Made by a program: the position numbers and the translations under genes | Notes under the pieces: model-generated | Databases searched by the model: none | What the model saw: only the letters and a program-made list of their open reading frames with translations | Told to the model about the DNA's origin: nothing | Origin: Janthinobacterium lividum | Lineage (GTDB): Bacteria > Pseudomonadota > Gammaproteobacteria > Burkholderiales > Burkholderiaceae_D | Direction: 5' to 3' | NCBI RefSeq assembly: GCF_034424625.1 | Contig: NZ_CP139976.1 | Coordinates: 5,890,001-5,954,000 of the forward strand | DNA: 64,000 bases | Shown: positions 1 through 8,991 of the stretch, piece after piece | Layout of the letters: the number at the start of each line of letters is the position of its first letter | Position numbering within the stretch: position 1 is the stretch's first letter

Positions 1-28
1 ACATCCCTCGATATCACAAGGAGCTTTC

Positions 29-487
29 ATGAAACGCTTATTCACGGGTAGCCTGCTGTGCCTGGCATTTGCCGGCGGCAGCGTCAGCGCCGCGGTTGAA
101 CCAACGGAAAAAGACGCCATCGCCATGGCCGAACGGGGCGCCGCCTTCATGAAGGCGCATGGCAAGGAAGAAATGATGAAGAAAATCACGGCGAAAGACC
201 CGGACTTCGTGCAGGGCTCGCTGTATGTGGACATGCGCGACATCAAGACGGGCATCGTGCTGGCCCACCCCATCAATCCTTCCATCGTGGGCAAGGATTT
301 GACGGATGTCCCTGACGCGAATGGCAAGAAATATCGCCGTGAAATCATCGAGCTGGCGCAAAAGCAGGGCAAGGGCTGGGTCGATTACCAGTACAAGAAC
401 CCAACCAGCGGCAAGATCGAACCGAAGACCACGTACATCCTGCGCGTCAACGACGTGGTGCTGGAAGCGGGGATCTACAAGAAATAG
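29..487 (+). CDS. Secreted single-Cache domain protein
   Basis: The 152-residue product begins with a signal peptide (MKRLF, hydrophobic core, cleavage near SVSA at about residue 21). The rest matches the single Cache (sCache_2) fold, with [30 protein letters not shown] and a final GIY motif. Cache domains bind small extracellular ligands and normally sit in the sensory part of chemoreceptors or kinases. Here the domain stands alone with no transmembrane anchor, so the protein is probably periplasmic. AAGGAG lies 4 bases before the ATG, which fixes the start. It is followed 68 bp later by a chemoreceptor gene, so it may supply ligand to that receptor; this is inference. Confidence 0.85.
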   Translation: MKRLFTGSLLCLAFAGGSVSAAVEPTEKDAIAMAERGAAFMKAHGKEEMMKKITAKDPDFVQGSLYVDMRDIKTGIVLAHPINPSIVGKDLTDVPDANGKKYRREIIELAQKQGKGWVDYQYKNPTSGKIEPKTTYILRVNDVVLEAGIYKK

Positions 488-555
488 GGCAAGGGCGGCG
501 CGCACGAACGCCGCGCGCCGCCTGCGGTTGGAACAGCCATAGCCAGGAGTCAAGC

Positions 556-2250
556 ATGCTCAATCGATTACGCATCGGACCAAAATTATTGCTGGCGCCC
601 ACCCTGGTCCTGCTGCTGCTGATACTCAGCTCGACCGGCGCCTGGTATGGCATGGTGCGGCAAAATGCCTCGCTGGAAAACATGGTACGGGTGCGCATCA
701 CGCATTTGAAGGCGGCCGCCGACGTACTAGGCGAGGCCAGGCATGTGCACGGCAATATGTACCAGTTGCTGTCGTGGACGAATGGCAGCTTCGCCAAGGC
801 CCGCCTCGATACGCTGGAGCAACAGATCAAGGCGCGCCATGCGGCCATCGGCACCCAGCTGGGCACGCTGCGCGCCACGGCCACGGGCGCCGAACGCACC
901 CTGGTCGATGCGGCCATCACGGCCCTGGCCGGCTATCGCAAGGCGGTGCTGGAAACCATGGAAATGGCGCAGATGGACCAATCGATCGCCACCAATTCCA
1001 TGCTCAAGGCGGAAACCCAATTCGTCCAGTTCAATACGCAGCTGACACAACTGTCCGCCTTGGAAACGACGCTCAGCAGCCAGGCCCATGCGACGGCCAG
1101 CGCCGAGTTTCGCACCTTGGGCTGGAGCCTGCTGTTGACGGTGCTGCTGTCGATCCTCGTCTCCATCGTGGTGACCATGCTGGTGCGGCGCGCCATGCTG
1201 GTGGAAATCCGCGGCATTGCCGACGCCGTGCAAAACTTGGCGGCGGGCAAGCTGATGGCCGGCGCCCCCAAGCAGGGCAATGATGAAATCGCCGCCACGT
1301 CGCGCGTGCTGGACCAGACCATCGCCCACCTGAACCAGACCTTGCGCACCATCATGGACGCCGTGCAATCGATCGACACGGCCTCGCGCGAAATTGCCAC
1401 CGGCAATCTGGATCTGTCGGCGCGCACGGAAATGCAGGCCAGTTCGCTGGAAGAAACGTCGAGCGCCATGGAAACGCTGACGCAAGCCGTGAATGACAAC
1501 GCAGACAATGCCCAGCTGGCCTGCGAGCTGGCGGGGCAAGCATCGACCCTGGCCGTGCAAGGGGGCGCGTCGATGCAGCAAGCCGTGACGACGATGGCGA
1601 CGATACGGGCCAATTCGCGCCAGATCGTGGACATTATCGGCGTGATCGATGGTATTTCCTTCCAGACCAATATCCTCGCGCTGAATGCGGCGGTGGAAGC
1701 GGCGCGCGCGGGCGAACAGGGCCGCGGCTTTGCCGTGGTGGCGTCCGAAGTGCGCACCCTGGCGCAGCGCTCGGCCCAGGCGGCCAAGGAAATCAAGACC
1801 CTGATCGCCACCTCGGTCACTACCATCGATGGCGGCAGCGTAGCCGTGCAGCAGGCGGGCGACAGCATGGACGCCATCGTGGCCTCGGTGCAGCAAGTCA
1901 ACGAGATCATCCAGCGCGTGAAACAGGCCAGCGCCGAGCAGGCCTCGGGTATCACGGAAGTGAATCAGGCCGTCACGCAAATGGATGACGTCACCCAGCA
2001 AAATGCGGCCCTGGTGGAGCAGGCGGCAGCGGCGGCGGCCAGTTTGCAGGACCAGGCCGTCAAATTGTCGGCGGCCGTGGCCGTGTTCACCCTGGACGAG
2101 CGCCCGGCCGCGCCGAGCGGCCATACCGACGAAGAAGCGTTCCGGCACCCGGCCAGTGCGCAACAGGAGCGGCGCGCACTGCATAGCCCGCTACGCGGCA
2201 TGCCCGGCCTACGTGCCGCCAAGGATGCATCGCGGCGCCAGCGCAGCTAG
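556..2250 (+). CDS. Methyl-accepting chemotaxis protein
   Basis: A 564-residue chemoreceptor. TM1 spans about residues 10-30, a periplasmic helical (4HB-like) ligand domain about 31-185, TM2 about 190-210, then a HAMP linker and a long cytoplasmic signalling coil. The hairpin tip carries [20 protein letters not shown] at about 364-383 followed by [15 protein letters not shown], the CheA/CheW-contacting signature. The C terminus is basic and shows no CheR-binding pentapeptide. CAGGAG precedes the ATG. The stop codon overlaps the stop of the convergent glycosylase gene by three bases. The ligand is unknown; the secreted Cache protein just upstream is a candidate partner. Confidence 0.95.
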   Translation: MLNRLRIGPKLLLAPTLVLLLLILSSTGAWYGMVRQNASLENMVRVRITHLKAAADVLGEARHVHGNMYQLLSWTNGSFAKARLDTLEQQIKARHAAIGTQLGTLRATATGAERTLVDAAITALAGYRKAVLETMEMAQMDQSIATNSMLKAETQFVQFNTQLTQLSALETTLSSQAHATASAEFRTLGWSLLLTVLLSILVSIVVTMLVRRAMLVEIRGIADAVQNLAAGKLMAGAPKQGNDEIAATSRVLDQTIAHLNQTLRTIMDAVQSIDTASREIATGNLDLSARTEMQASSLEETSSAMETLTQAVNDNADNAQLACELAGQASTLAVQGGASMQQAVTTMATIRANSRQIVDIIGVIDGISFQTNILALNAAVEAARAGEQGRGFAVVASEVRTLAQRSAQAAKEIKTLIATSVTTIDGGSVAVQQAGDSMDAIVASVQQVNEIIQRVKQASAEQASGITEVNQAVTQMDDVTQQNAALVEQAAAAAASLQDQAVKLSAAVAVFTLDERPAAPSGHTDEEAFRHPASAQQERRALHSPLRGMPGLRAAKDASRRQRS

Positions 2251-2825
2251 ATGGCAGGCGCGCGCATCGGCTTACTCAGGTAGGGCGAACCGGCCAGCAC
2301 GAAACGCCACGGCGTCTCCATCGCCTTGGAAATGCCGATGCGCGAGCCCGCCTGCACCGTCACCTCTTCTTCGCGGGCCAGCAGCATGAACGGCGGGGCA
2401 TCGAGCGCCAGCCGGTTATGCAGATGGCTCACGCCGAGCGCCTGGCACACCTTGCCCGGCCCCGAGCACAACAGCCGCGCATCCTCGACGCCGCGCCGCT
2501 CGCGCATGGCATCGAGTCCCGCCACGGGTTCAATCGCGCGTATCAGCACACCCGCCCCATGCCCCGCTTCGCGGCACACGAAATTCAGGCACCAGTGGAT
2601 GCCGTACGAGCGGTAGACATAGGCGTGCGCGGGCGGGCCGAACATGGCCGCATTGCGCGGCGTCATGCCGCCATACGTGTGCGAAGCGGGATCCAGCCGG
2701 TCATACGCTTCCGTTTCCACGATACGCCCGCCGACGCCATCGACCAGCACAGTCACGCCGATCAGCTGGCGCGCCACGCTGCTGGAATCGTCCGCAAAAT
2801 CGATACCCGCAAGGATTTTTTTCAT
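2247..2825 (-). CDS. mpg: DNA-3-methyladenine glycosylase (AAG/Mpg family)
   Basis: About 192 residues of the monofunctional alkyladenine glycosylase family, which excises 3-methyladenine, hypoxanthine and related damaged bases to start base-excision repair. Diagnostic motifs are [28 protein letters not shown] and [17 protein letters not shown]; the Glu of ETEAY is the expected catalytic residue. The start chosen is the ATG giving [10 protein letters not shown]; a longer start 11 codons upstream is possible and neither has a strong ribosome site. The gene is convergent with the chemoreceptor gene and their stop codons interlock. A second, unrelated glycosylase gene lies about 3.2 kb away. Confidence 0.9.
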   Translation of the reverse strand: MKKILAGIDFADDSSSVARQLIGVTVLVDGVGGRIVETEAYDRLDPASHTYGGMTPRNAAMFGPPAHAYVYRSYGIHWCLNFVCREAGHGAGVLIRAIEPVAGLDAMRERRGVEDARLLCSGPGKVCQALGVSHLHNRLALDAPPFMLLAREEEVTVQAGSRIGISKAMETPWRFVLAGSPYLSKPMRAPAI

Positions 2826-3115
2826 CCGGCAATTGTACTGCCGCACATCCCGCCGCACGCCTTGCCCCGTCTTGAAAACAAATACAACTTGATCTTTTCA
2901 TCATGAATATCAGGATGGGCAGCGTCGTAAAATGACGAAAATGGCGGCGAGTCCAGGCCAAAATGGGAATTTTTGCGACAATATATTGCAGATATGAACT
3001 ATTGCCATGCATAAACAGCGATAATCGTCGGGCACTGCGCCAGACGCTCATGAAGCGGGCAGCGGCAGTGAGCGACAGAATAAGCACCGGGCACAAAAAT
3101 GATGATGAAAGCGTG

Positions 3116-3982
3116 ATGATGAGAGCGGCAGCGCAAAAGCAGGTAGTGCAGGAAGATCCGGTTGACGCCTTGATGCGTTCCATCCGCATCCCGCCGCGTC
3201 CCAGCCTGCTGGTCGACTTGCAGCGCGAACTGGCGGAGCAAGACCCCTCGCCTCGCCGCATCGCGCGCATCATCGCCGACGATGTCGGCATGTCCGGCGC
3301 CCTGCTGAAACTGGCCAATTCGCCGTTCTATGGCGCCGCGCGCAAGGCCAAATCCGTCGAGCAAGGTATCAACTTTCTCGGCATCAACCAGTGCAGCGCC
3401 ATGATGACGGGCTTGCTGGCACGCCAGGCGCTGGAAGCGGAAGGCGTGGAACTGACCAACTTCTGGGATGTGTCGGCCAAGCGCGCGCGCGCCCTGGTGT
3501 TTACTTCGCGCAAGCTGCGCATCGCCCCGCCCGACATCGCCCACACCTTCGGCCTGTTCTGCGATATCGGCGTGCCCCTGCTGATGAACCGTTTTCCCGA
3601 CTACGTCAATACCTACGCGGCGGCGGCCAACGATGCGCACAATTGTTTTACGACACTGGAAGACGCGCGCCACCAGACCAACCACGCGGCCATCGGCTGC
3701 TTGCTGGCACGCAACTGGGGCCTGTCCTCGGACGTCTCGTGGGCCATCCTGCACCACCACGACTACACGGTGCTGGCCGACCCGTCCACGGACGACGCCA
3801 TCCGCTCGCTCGTCGCCCTGTCGCTGCTGGCCGAAAAGGGCATTCAGCGCTACCATGGCAACAGTACCTCGCTGGAGTGGGACAAGGGCGGAGAACTTGC
3901 CTGCCAGCATCTCGGCCTGTCGCAGGAAGAAGCTGCCGACCTGCTCGACGAGTTGCACGAGATGTTCGATACCGACCATTGA
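3116..3982 (+). CDS. HDOD domain protein
   Basis: The product (about 288 residues from the chosen ATG) is one HDOD domain: IPPRPSLLVDLQREL at the N end, then LLKLANSPFYG, INFLGINQC and a His-rich stretch HQTNHAAIGCLLARNWGL followed by ILHHHDYTVL. HDOD proteins are HD-superfamily relatives thought to act as signalling scaffolds rather than as hydrolases. The open frame continues upstream for 51 codons with ATGs at 2963 and 3050. None has a convincing ribosome site; GAAAG lies just before the paired ATG ATG used here, so the start is uncertain. It stands alone as a unit and its partner is unknown. Confidence 0.8.
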   Translation: MMRAAAQKQVVQEDPVDALMRSIRIPPRPSLLVDLQRELAEQDPSPRRIARIIADDVGMSGALLKLANSPFYGAARKAKSVEQGINFLGINQCSAMMTGLLARQALEAEGVELTNFWDVSAKRARALVFTSRKLRIAPPDIAHTFGLFCDIGVPLLMNRFPDYVNTYAAAANDAHNCFTTLEDARHQTNHAAIGCLLARNWGLSSDVSWAILHHHDYTVLADPSTDDAIRSLVALSLLAEKGIQRYHGNSTSLEWDKGGELACQHLGLSQEEAADLLDELHEMFDTDH

Positions 3983-4088
3983 TGTATCGGGCGGCCGCGG
4001 CCGCCTGTATGATCTGCTCCGGCGCCCGGCATAGCCCTGGCGCCCGTTTCCGTTTGCCTGACCCGTATTTCTTAACCTGTTGATCGCC

Positions 4089-5297
4089 ATGCCCAAAAAT
4101 AAGCGCCCTGTCCCCCGTAAATCCGCCAACACGCCTGAAGACAAGGACGAGTCCGTCACGCGCATGCTGTGCACGATGGCCCTGAACCTGGCGGAGCAGG
4201 AAGACAGCGAATCGCAAGGCACGGTGCTGGCCGAGCAAGCCGTCGAGTTCGGCCGCCTGATCCGCAAGGCCTTGAATCAAAAGAAGGATGAAATCCTGTA
4301 TGACGCCATCGAGCGCGCCAAGTACGAAGACGTGGGCGCCTACCAGTATTTGCGCAGCCATATCGAGGAAGCGGCGTCCATTTCCGTGATCCGCCGCGAA
4401 AACGCGCCGGCCATGGAAATCAACGCCTTTGTCGTGCCCCTGCTGGTGCAAAGCACGGGCGGTTTGAAGGAAGCGGACAGCTTCCAGGACCAGGACGCTT
4501 TCGAAGCGCTGGTGAAGAGTTTCCAGCAGGCAGAACTGGAAAGCGCCAAGGCCAAGGTCGTCTTGATGAGCCATGCCTACGACCTCGATGAAATCGACCG
4601 CATCACCTATAGCCATTTGCACGAGATGGTGCGCGACGCCTACGCGTCGATGACAGACAAGAAGATCGTCGCCACGCCGGGCCTGGAAAGCAGCATCGTC
4701 GGCTGGAGCGAGACGGCCTTCGGCCCGCAGGACACGGCCGTCGAGCTGCGCTTCCTGCTGGGCTTTGCCTTGAAACGCGTGGACGACCCGTTCTATGCGG
4801 AACCGAAGGACGAAGCGGCGCTCGATGCCTGGTTCGATGCGCGCATGGCCCGCTACCAGCAATGGACGACGGAAGTGGGTGATCTGGTGAAACGCTGCCT
4901 GGCGCCGGCCGGCAACGCCCTGGAAGTGAGTTTCCTCTATCAGGATCTGTTCCACGGCGGCAAGGAACAAGGCATGAGCGAGTATGCGATGCTGCAAATG
5001 ATGTCCGGCATCAACCATGCATTGGCGGAAAACAACGTCGATGCCGGCGACGTCTCGGTGGTCGTCGGCCCGGCCGATGAACACGGCGAAATGCTGTTGC
5101 GCGTCAACGTCAGCACGGCGGGCGGCCAGCTGCTGCACAGCGCCGACAAGCCGCTGGTCCTGGCCGCCGACCTGCAGGAGGAAGTCGACGACATCTGCGA
5201 TGCGCTGGCCACCATCGGCGTGACCCGCTTGTCCGTGGCGCTGAAATTCGACGCCAAGGGACAGCCGCTGGAAGCGCAGCCGTACGCGCCGGCGTAA
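4089..5297 (+). CDS. DUF2863 family protein
   Basis: About 402 residues, soluble, acidic, with no signal peptide or membrane segment. The N-terminal part (VTRMLCTMALNLAEQED, then FGRLIRKALNQKKDEILYDA) and the EINAFVVPLLVQS segment resemble the DUF2863 family, a protein of unknown role largely confined to Burkholderiales. The frame opens with a TTG at 4080 nine bases upstream, but the ATG giving MPKNKRPVP is the more likely start. Family assignment is by recall of conserved segments; no function is claimed. Confidence 0.7.
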   Translation: MPKNKRPVPRKSANTPEDKDESVTRMLCTMALNLAEQEDSESQGTVLAEQAVEFGRLIRKALNQKKDEILYDAIERAKYEDVGAYQYLRSHIEEAASISVIRRENAPAMEINAFVVPLLVQSTGGLKEADSFQDQDAFEALVKSFQQAELESAKAKVVLMSHAYDLDEIDRITYSHLHEMVRDAYASMTDKKIVATPGLESSIVGWSETAFGPQDTAVELRFLLGFALKRVDDPFYAEPKDEAALDAWFDARMARYQQWTTEVGDLVKRCLAPAGNALEVSFLYQDLFHGGKEQGMSEYAMLQMMSGINHALAENNVDAGDVSVVVGPADEHGEMLLRVNVSTAGGQLLHSADKPLVLAADLQEEVDDICDALATIGVTRLSVALKFDAKGQPLEAQPYAPA

Positions 5298-5400
5298 GTC
5301 CCGTCGCCTCCCCCGTCGCCTGCCATCTTGGCAAGCGGCAATTATCAAGATACTATCTCCGCGAGCGCGCGCCAGCCTGGCGCACCTTCCGGAGATGCGC

Positions 5401-6063
5401 ATGCCCCAGCCGCACTTGATCAATATTGCCACCCATGTGCTGGCCGGCAGCGCCGCCATCGGCCTGGGCCTGTTCCTGCTGGCCACGGCCAAGGGCACGC
5501 CGCAGCACCGCCGCCGCGGCAGGCTGTTCGCGTGGCTGACCTTGCTGGTCTGCGCTACGGCCGCCGTCGGCAATCTGCTGTTTGACTATCGCCCCGTCTT
5601 TGCCGTGCTGACGGTGCTGGTGCTGTACCAGCTGCTGAGCGGCTGGCGTGCCGTCTACACGCGCGAGACCGGTCCGCAAGCCGTCGATGGCGCGATGACG
5701 GCCACCGCGCTGGCGGCGGGCGGGATGATCCTGTTGCGCCTGCAGCACGATGCTTCCGGACAGCAAGCCATCGTCGTGCTGTCCTCGCTGGGCGGCCTGG
5801 CCGCCATCCTCGTCTACGACAGCGCGCGCTGGGCTTTTCCCCGCCGCTGGCATGGCGTGTTATGGCGCTATGAACATATCTACAAGCTGCTCGCCTCGCT
5901 GTTCGCCATGCTTTCGGCCGCCGCGGGCAACCTGCTGCGCATGGGCCAGCCCTGGACGCAGCTGGCGCCATCCCTGCTGGGTTTGATCTGCATCGCCTGG
6001 TTCTGGCGGCGCCAGTACCGGCAGGAACAGGCGCAGCGCCTCATGCACAGGCTTGCCGCCTGA
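5401..6063 (+). CDS. Multi-pass membrane protein of unknown function
   Basis: A 220-residue inner-membrane protein with about six hydrophobic segments: residues near 12-28, 42-60, 65-85, 105-125, 155-175 and 185-200. The start is the second of two close ATGs: GGAG sits immediately against the first (5395) but is spaced 6 bases from this one. The layout resembles DUF2306-like small membrane proteins, but no motif proves it. It is followed convergently, 9 bp away, by a DNA glycosylase gene. No function is inferred. Confidence 0.7.
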   Translation: MPQPHLINIATHVLAGSAAIGLGLFLLATAKGTPQHRRRGRLFAWLTLLVCATAAVGNLLFDYRPVFAVLTVLVLYQLLSGWRAVYTRETGPQAVDGAMTATALAAGGMILLRLQHDASGQQAIVVLSSLGGLAAILVYDSARWAFPRRWHGVLWRYEHIYKLLASLFAMLSAAAGNLLRMGQPWTQLAPSLLGLICIAWFWRRQYRQEQAQRLMHRLAA

Positions 6064-6072
6064 CATGCCATC

Positions 6073-6627
6073 TCACCGGCGCAAAGCCAGCCACGCCTGC
6101 AATTTCTGCGCATACGCCAAGGTGTAGGCGGGGCTGCTCGACGGCAAGCTGACGATGCGGTAGCGCTGCGCGTGCTCGCCCAGCACCTTGATGCCCAGCT
6201 TGGCTGCCGTGCCGCCGTTGAAGGCGATCGTATCCAATTGCGGCAGGCTGGCGGCCAGTGCCACCAGGTCGTTGTCGTCGCGGGCGCGGATATTGCTGTC
6301 CAGGCTGCCCGTGCGCTGCGCCTGCGCCACCACGTCCCACAGGCCCACGCCGTGCGCCAGCAAGGTACTCAACCGCGCCTCATAGGGCAGGCTGGTCAGA
6401 TCCACACCCAGCACCTCGCCCAGCAACCTCCAGAACCTGTTTTGCGGATGCGCATAGTATTGGCTGCGCGCCAGCGATTTTTCTCCGGGCAGGCTGCCCA
6501 GTATCAGCAAGCGCGTATCGGCATCGACGACGGGATCGAAACAGCGCTTGCGCGGGTCGGCGGCCACGTCTGGCAAGAAGGCTGGGCTATTCAAATGAGC
6601 GGTCCGGAAGGGGAAATGAAGGGCCAT
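6073..6627 (-). CDS. DNA-deoxyinosine glycosylase, UDG family 6 type
   Basis: About 184 residues of the uracil-DNA glycosylase superfamily. Motif 1 reads ILGSLPGEKSLARSQYYAHP followed by QNRFW, and motif 2 reads SLPSSSPA, as in family 6 (hypoxanthine-DNA glycosylase) rather than classical Ung. It would remove deaminated adenine from DNA. The family-6 Asn in PQNRFW is present. The chosen ATG gives MALHFPF; a start 14 codons upstream is open but would overlap the leader of the divergent DUF962 gene. With Mpg 3 kb away, the region carries two enzymes that can act on hypoxanthine. Confidence 0.8.
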   Translation of the reverse strand: MALHFPFRTAHLNSPAFLPDVAADPRKRCFDPVVDADTRLLILGSLPGEKSLARSQYYAHPQNRFWRLLGEVLGVDLTSLPYEARLSTLLAHGVGLWDVVAQAQRTGSLDSNIRARDDNDLVALAASLPQLDTIAFNGGTAAKLGIKVLGEHAQRYRIVSLPSSSPAYTLAYAQKLQAWLALRR

Positions 6628-6689
6628 TTTACCCGGCCACGCGACGGTGTAGAATTCCCGGACAACCATCCCTATACAAGAGACCGCCC

Positions 6690-7118
6690 ATGCGCACCAT
6701 CGACACCCTGCTGGCCCAGTATGGCGAAAGCCACCGCAACCATGTCAATGAATGGGTGCACATCGTGTGCGTGCCGCTGATCGTTTTCAGCCTGCTGGGG
6801 CTGCTGTGGAGCATACATCCCAGCGTGGCGCTGCTCGGCAGTATTCTGGCCTTATACTATTATTACAAGCTGTCACGTCCGTTTGCTGCCGGCATGCTGG
6901 CGATGCTGGCCGCCATGCTGGGCCTGCTGCTGCTCATGCCGGCGCTGACCATCCTGCCCGTGTCGCTGGCGCTGTTCGTGCTGGCCTGGATAGGCCAGTT
7001 CATCGGCCACCAGATCGAAGGCAAGAAACCGTCGTTTCTGGACGACTTGCGCTTTTTGCTGGTGGGGCCGCTGTTCGTGCTGGGTTTTTTGTACCGGCGC
7101 CTGCGGCTGGCGTATTGA
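6690..7118 (+). CDS. DUF962 (Mpo1-like) membrane protein
   Basis: A 142-residue protein of the DUF962 family. Near the N terminus it has YGESHRNHVNEWVHIVCVPL, with the conserved His residues, then hydrophobic helices and the signature QFIGHQIEGKKPS near residue 108. Yeast Mpo1 of this family is an Fe2+-dependent dioxygenase in alpha-oxidation of 2-hydroxy fatty acids. The matching His residues are present, so a related lipid role in the inner membrane is plausible but unproven in bacteria. It is divergent from the glycosylase gene with short leader DNA between them. Confidence 0.85.
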   Translation: MRTIDTLLAQYGESHRNHVNEWVHIVCVPLIVFSLLGLLWSIHPSVALLGSILALYYYYKLSRPFAAGMLAMLAAMLGLLLLMPALTILPVSLALFVLAWIGQFIGHQIEGKKPSFLDDLRFLLVGPLFVLGFLYRRLRLAY

Positions 7119-7133
7119 GCGGCAAGTGCTCAT

Positions 7134-7165
7134 GTAGTCATGTGGTTACGTAGTCATGTGGTTAC
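7134..7165. repeat. Perfect 16-bp tandem duplication
   Basis: The unit GTAGTCATGTGGTTAC occurs twice back to back with no mismatch, just after the DUF962 stop. A perfect short tandem duplication in intergenic DNA suggests recent slippage. Confidence 0.95.
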
Positions 7166-7287
7166 GCTGGGCCGGTAACAGATTTTTACTATTCGCAACT
7201 AGTTATCTGAGGCAAGTGTCCTTATGATAAGTCATCATCTGCCGGTCGACGCAATCGGCAACCAACTTTTGTCCAAGGGAGTCCCAT

Positions 7288-7737
7288 ATGAAAGCACCAA
7301 TTATTGCAGTGGCATTGCTCGCCACCCTGGCCGGCTGCGCCGTACAACCGAACTCGGCAAATGTCTACAATGCGCGCCAGGCGCAGAATGAACAATCGGT
7401 TCGCATGGGCACGGTTGAATCCGTGCGCCAGGTAACCATCGACAAGGGTGAAACGGGCACGGGCGTACTGGCCGGCGCGGCGCTGGGCGGCGTGGCCGGC
7501 TCGACCGTCGGTGGCGGCAAGGGCGCCATCGCGGCCAGCATCCTCGGCGCCGTCGCGGGCGGCATGGCCGGCAAGAGCATCGAAGCGAATGCCTCGAACA
7601 AACCCGGCCTGGAAATCACCGTGCGCCTGGACAATGGCGACATGCGCGCCATCGTGCAAGATGCCGACGAACTGTTCCGCCCGGGCGAGCGCGTGCGCCT
7701 GCTGTCCGATGGCCGCAAGACCCGCGTCACGCATTGA
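7288..7737 (+). CDS. Glycine-zipper outer-membrane lipoprotein (SlyB/PcP-like)
   Basis: A 149-residue lipoprotein. The signal peptide ends in the lipobox LAGC with the lipidated Cys at residue 17. A glycine-zipper 2TM segment follows at about 52-97 (GVLAGAALGGVAGSTVGGGK and GAVAGGMAGKS), and a small beta-rich tail (EITVRLDNGDMRAIVQ). This is the layout of SlyB/PcP-type peptidoglycan-associated lipoproteins that support envelope integrity. AAGGGAG stands before the ATG. It appears to be a single-gene unit. Confidence 0.9.
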   Translation: MKAPIIAVALLATLAGCAVQPNSANVYNARQAQNEQSVRMGTVESVRQVTIDKGETGTGVLAGAALGGVAGSTVGGGKGAIAASILGAVAGGMAGKSIEANASNKPGLEITVRLDNGDMRAIVQDADELFRPGERVRLLSDGRKTRVTH

Positions 7738-7744
7738 TCTGCTT

Positions 7745-7776
7745 GCCGGCGCATGCGCTCAGCCGAATGCGCCGGC
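7745..7776. other. Perfect 10-bp inverted repeat (hairpin without U-tract)
   Basis: GCCGGCGCAT and its exact complement ATGCGCCGGC flank a 12-nt loop just after the lipoprotein stop codon. No run of T follows on either strand, so it is not a canonical intrinsic terminator. It also covers the last codons and stop of the small leftward ORF. Confidence 0.8.
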
Positions 7777-7875
7777 AGCGAGCAAGGCGGAAGGGTGCAG
7801 CCAGATGGCAAGCACAGCCGTCACGACGACATACACAAGCACGCTCCATACTTTGATCTGCAGTGAGGCTGGCAT
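7759..7875 (-). CDS. Predicted 38-residue membrane protein
   Basis: A small leftward ORF encoding MPASLQIKVW followed by one hydrophobic helix (SVLVYVVVTAVLAIWL) and a short tail ending AGAFG. AGGGGAG lies 5 bases before the ATG, a strong ribosome site. Membrane-spanning proteins of this size are common and often missed. It is divergent from the DMT transporter gene, with a long perfect palindrome between them. There is no homology I can name; the call rests on ribosome site plus transmembrane content. Confidence 0.55.
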   Translation of the reverse strand: MPASLQIKVWSVLVYVVVTAVLAIWLHPSALLAAGAFG

Positions 7876-7903
7876 GGCGTCTCCCCTTCAAAGATGCAAT
7901 TCA

Positions 7904-7938
7904 GAAAATATTTACTTGATATTAATGTAAATATTTTC
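7904..7938. promoter_or_regulatory. AT-rich 12-bp inverted repeat, putative operator
   Basis: GAAAATATTTAC and its exact complement GTAAATATTTTC are separated by 11 nt, inside an AT-rich island between a leftward small ORF and a rightward DMT transporter gene. The symmetry and position suggest the operator of a dimeric regulator controlling one or both genes. No regulator gene is adjacent, so its owner is unknown. Confidence 0.6.
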
Positions 7939-8046
7939 ATAAATTCAATATTTTCCAGAAGCACTGCGCTGGCTCAATCCTGGTGTCTCCTTGGGCAAGC
8001 CCGGCCGGGACTCGCCATCCCCGCGCGATATCCGTATACTTGCGCG

Positions 8047-8991
8047 ATGTCCTCTCCTCTCCTGTTCATCATTGCCTGCCTGATCTGGGGCTCCACCTTC
8101 TGGGCCATCACCTTGCAGCTGGGCGATGTCGCCCCCGCCGTTTCCGTGGTCTACCGCTTCGGCCTCGCGTCCGCCACCCTGTTTGCCTGGTGCGCCTTGC
8201 GCGGCGACCGCTTGCGCCTGCCCTGGCGCGCGCAGCAATGGATGCTGCTGCAGGGACTGGCCTCGTTTGCCCTCAGTTATGTGTGCACGTACAGCTCGGA
8301 GCAATATCTGGTGTCGGCCCTCGTCAGCGTGCTGTTTGCCCTGATGGTGTTCTGGACGCCATTGCTCAACCGCATCGCCTTCGGCACGCCCATCACCTGG
8401 AGTACCTGCTGCGCGGCGTTTGTCGCCATCTGCGGCATCGTGCTGCTGTTTTACCAGTCCATCGGCGCGGCACTGCACGATATTCTGGGCGGCGGGAATG
8501 GCCATTTCCTGCTCGGTTTCATGCTGGCCCTGGTGGCCACCGTGTCTAGCACGGTGGGCAATGCCCTCGTCATGAAAGTGCGCGAACATTCCGGCAACGT
8601 GATGCTGACCATGGCCTGGACCATGCTGTGGGGCACCTTGATGGTGGCCGTCTGGGCCATCGCCACGGGGCAGTCCTGGCAGTTGCCCGCGCGCCCCAGT
8701 TACTGGATGGGATTGTTGTACCTGGCCATCTTCGGCTCGGTGATCGCCTTCAGCGCCTATTTCACGTTAATCGCCCGCATCGGCACGCAAAAGACCGTGT
8801 ACATCGGCGTCGTCACGCCCGTCATTTCCGTACTGCTGTCGGTGCAGTTCGAACACTACCGGCCCGCCGCCATCGAATGGGCGGGCATGGTGCTGTGCCT
8901 GTCCAGCGTGGCCTGGGCCCTGACGTCGGGCGCGCGCAAGACAAGTACCATTGCATCCCTTTCCACCACTTCACCAACAAAGGCAACATGA
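8047..8991 (+). CDS. DMT superfamily (EamA) transporter
   Basis: A 314-residue inner-membrane permease with about ten transmembrane helices in two EamA halves. The N terminus MSSPLLFIIACLIWGSTFWA is the typical EamA opening (LIWGSTF), and the second half contains YLAIFGSVIAFSAYF. Such proteins export metabolites or amino acids; the substrate cannot be read from sequence. An open frame extends upstream into AT-rich regulatory DNA, but this ATG starts exactly at the first transmembrane helix. The stop overlaps the next ATG (ATGA), so the GNAT gene is translationally coupled to it. Confidence 0.9.
   Translation: MSSPLLFIIACLIWGSTFWAITLQLGDVAPAVSVVYRFGLASATLFAWCALRGDRLRLPWRAQQWMLLQGLASFALSYVCTYSSEQYLVSALVSVLFALMVFWTPLLNRIAFGTPITWSTCCAAFVAICGIVLLFYQSIGAALHDILGGGNGHFLLGFMLALVATVSSTVGNALVMKVREHSGNVMLTMAWTMLWGTLMVAVWAIATGQSWQLPARPSYWMGLLYLAIFGSVIAFSAYFTLIARIGTQKTVYIGVVTPVISVLLSVQFEHYRPAAIEWAGMVLCLSSVAWALTSGARKTSTIASLSTTSPTKAT

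Noticed and set aside
3648..5573. 641-codon leftward frame over the DUF2863 gene
   Set aside because: Low-complexity His/Arg/Gln-rich sequence with no ribosome site. The rightward genes are better supported.
7745..7776. Hairpin after the lipoprotein gene as intrinsic terminator
   Set aside because: Perfect stem but no U-tract on either strand; listed only as an inverted repeat.
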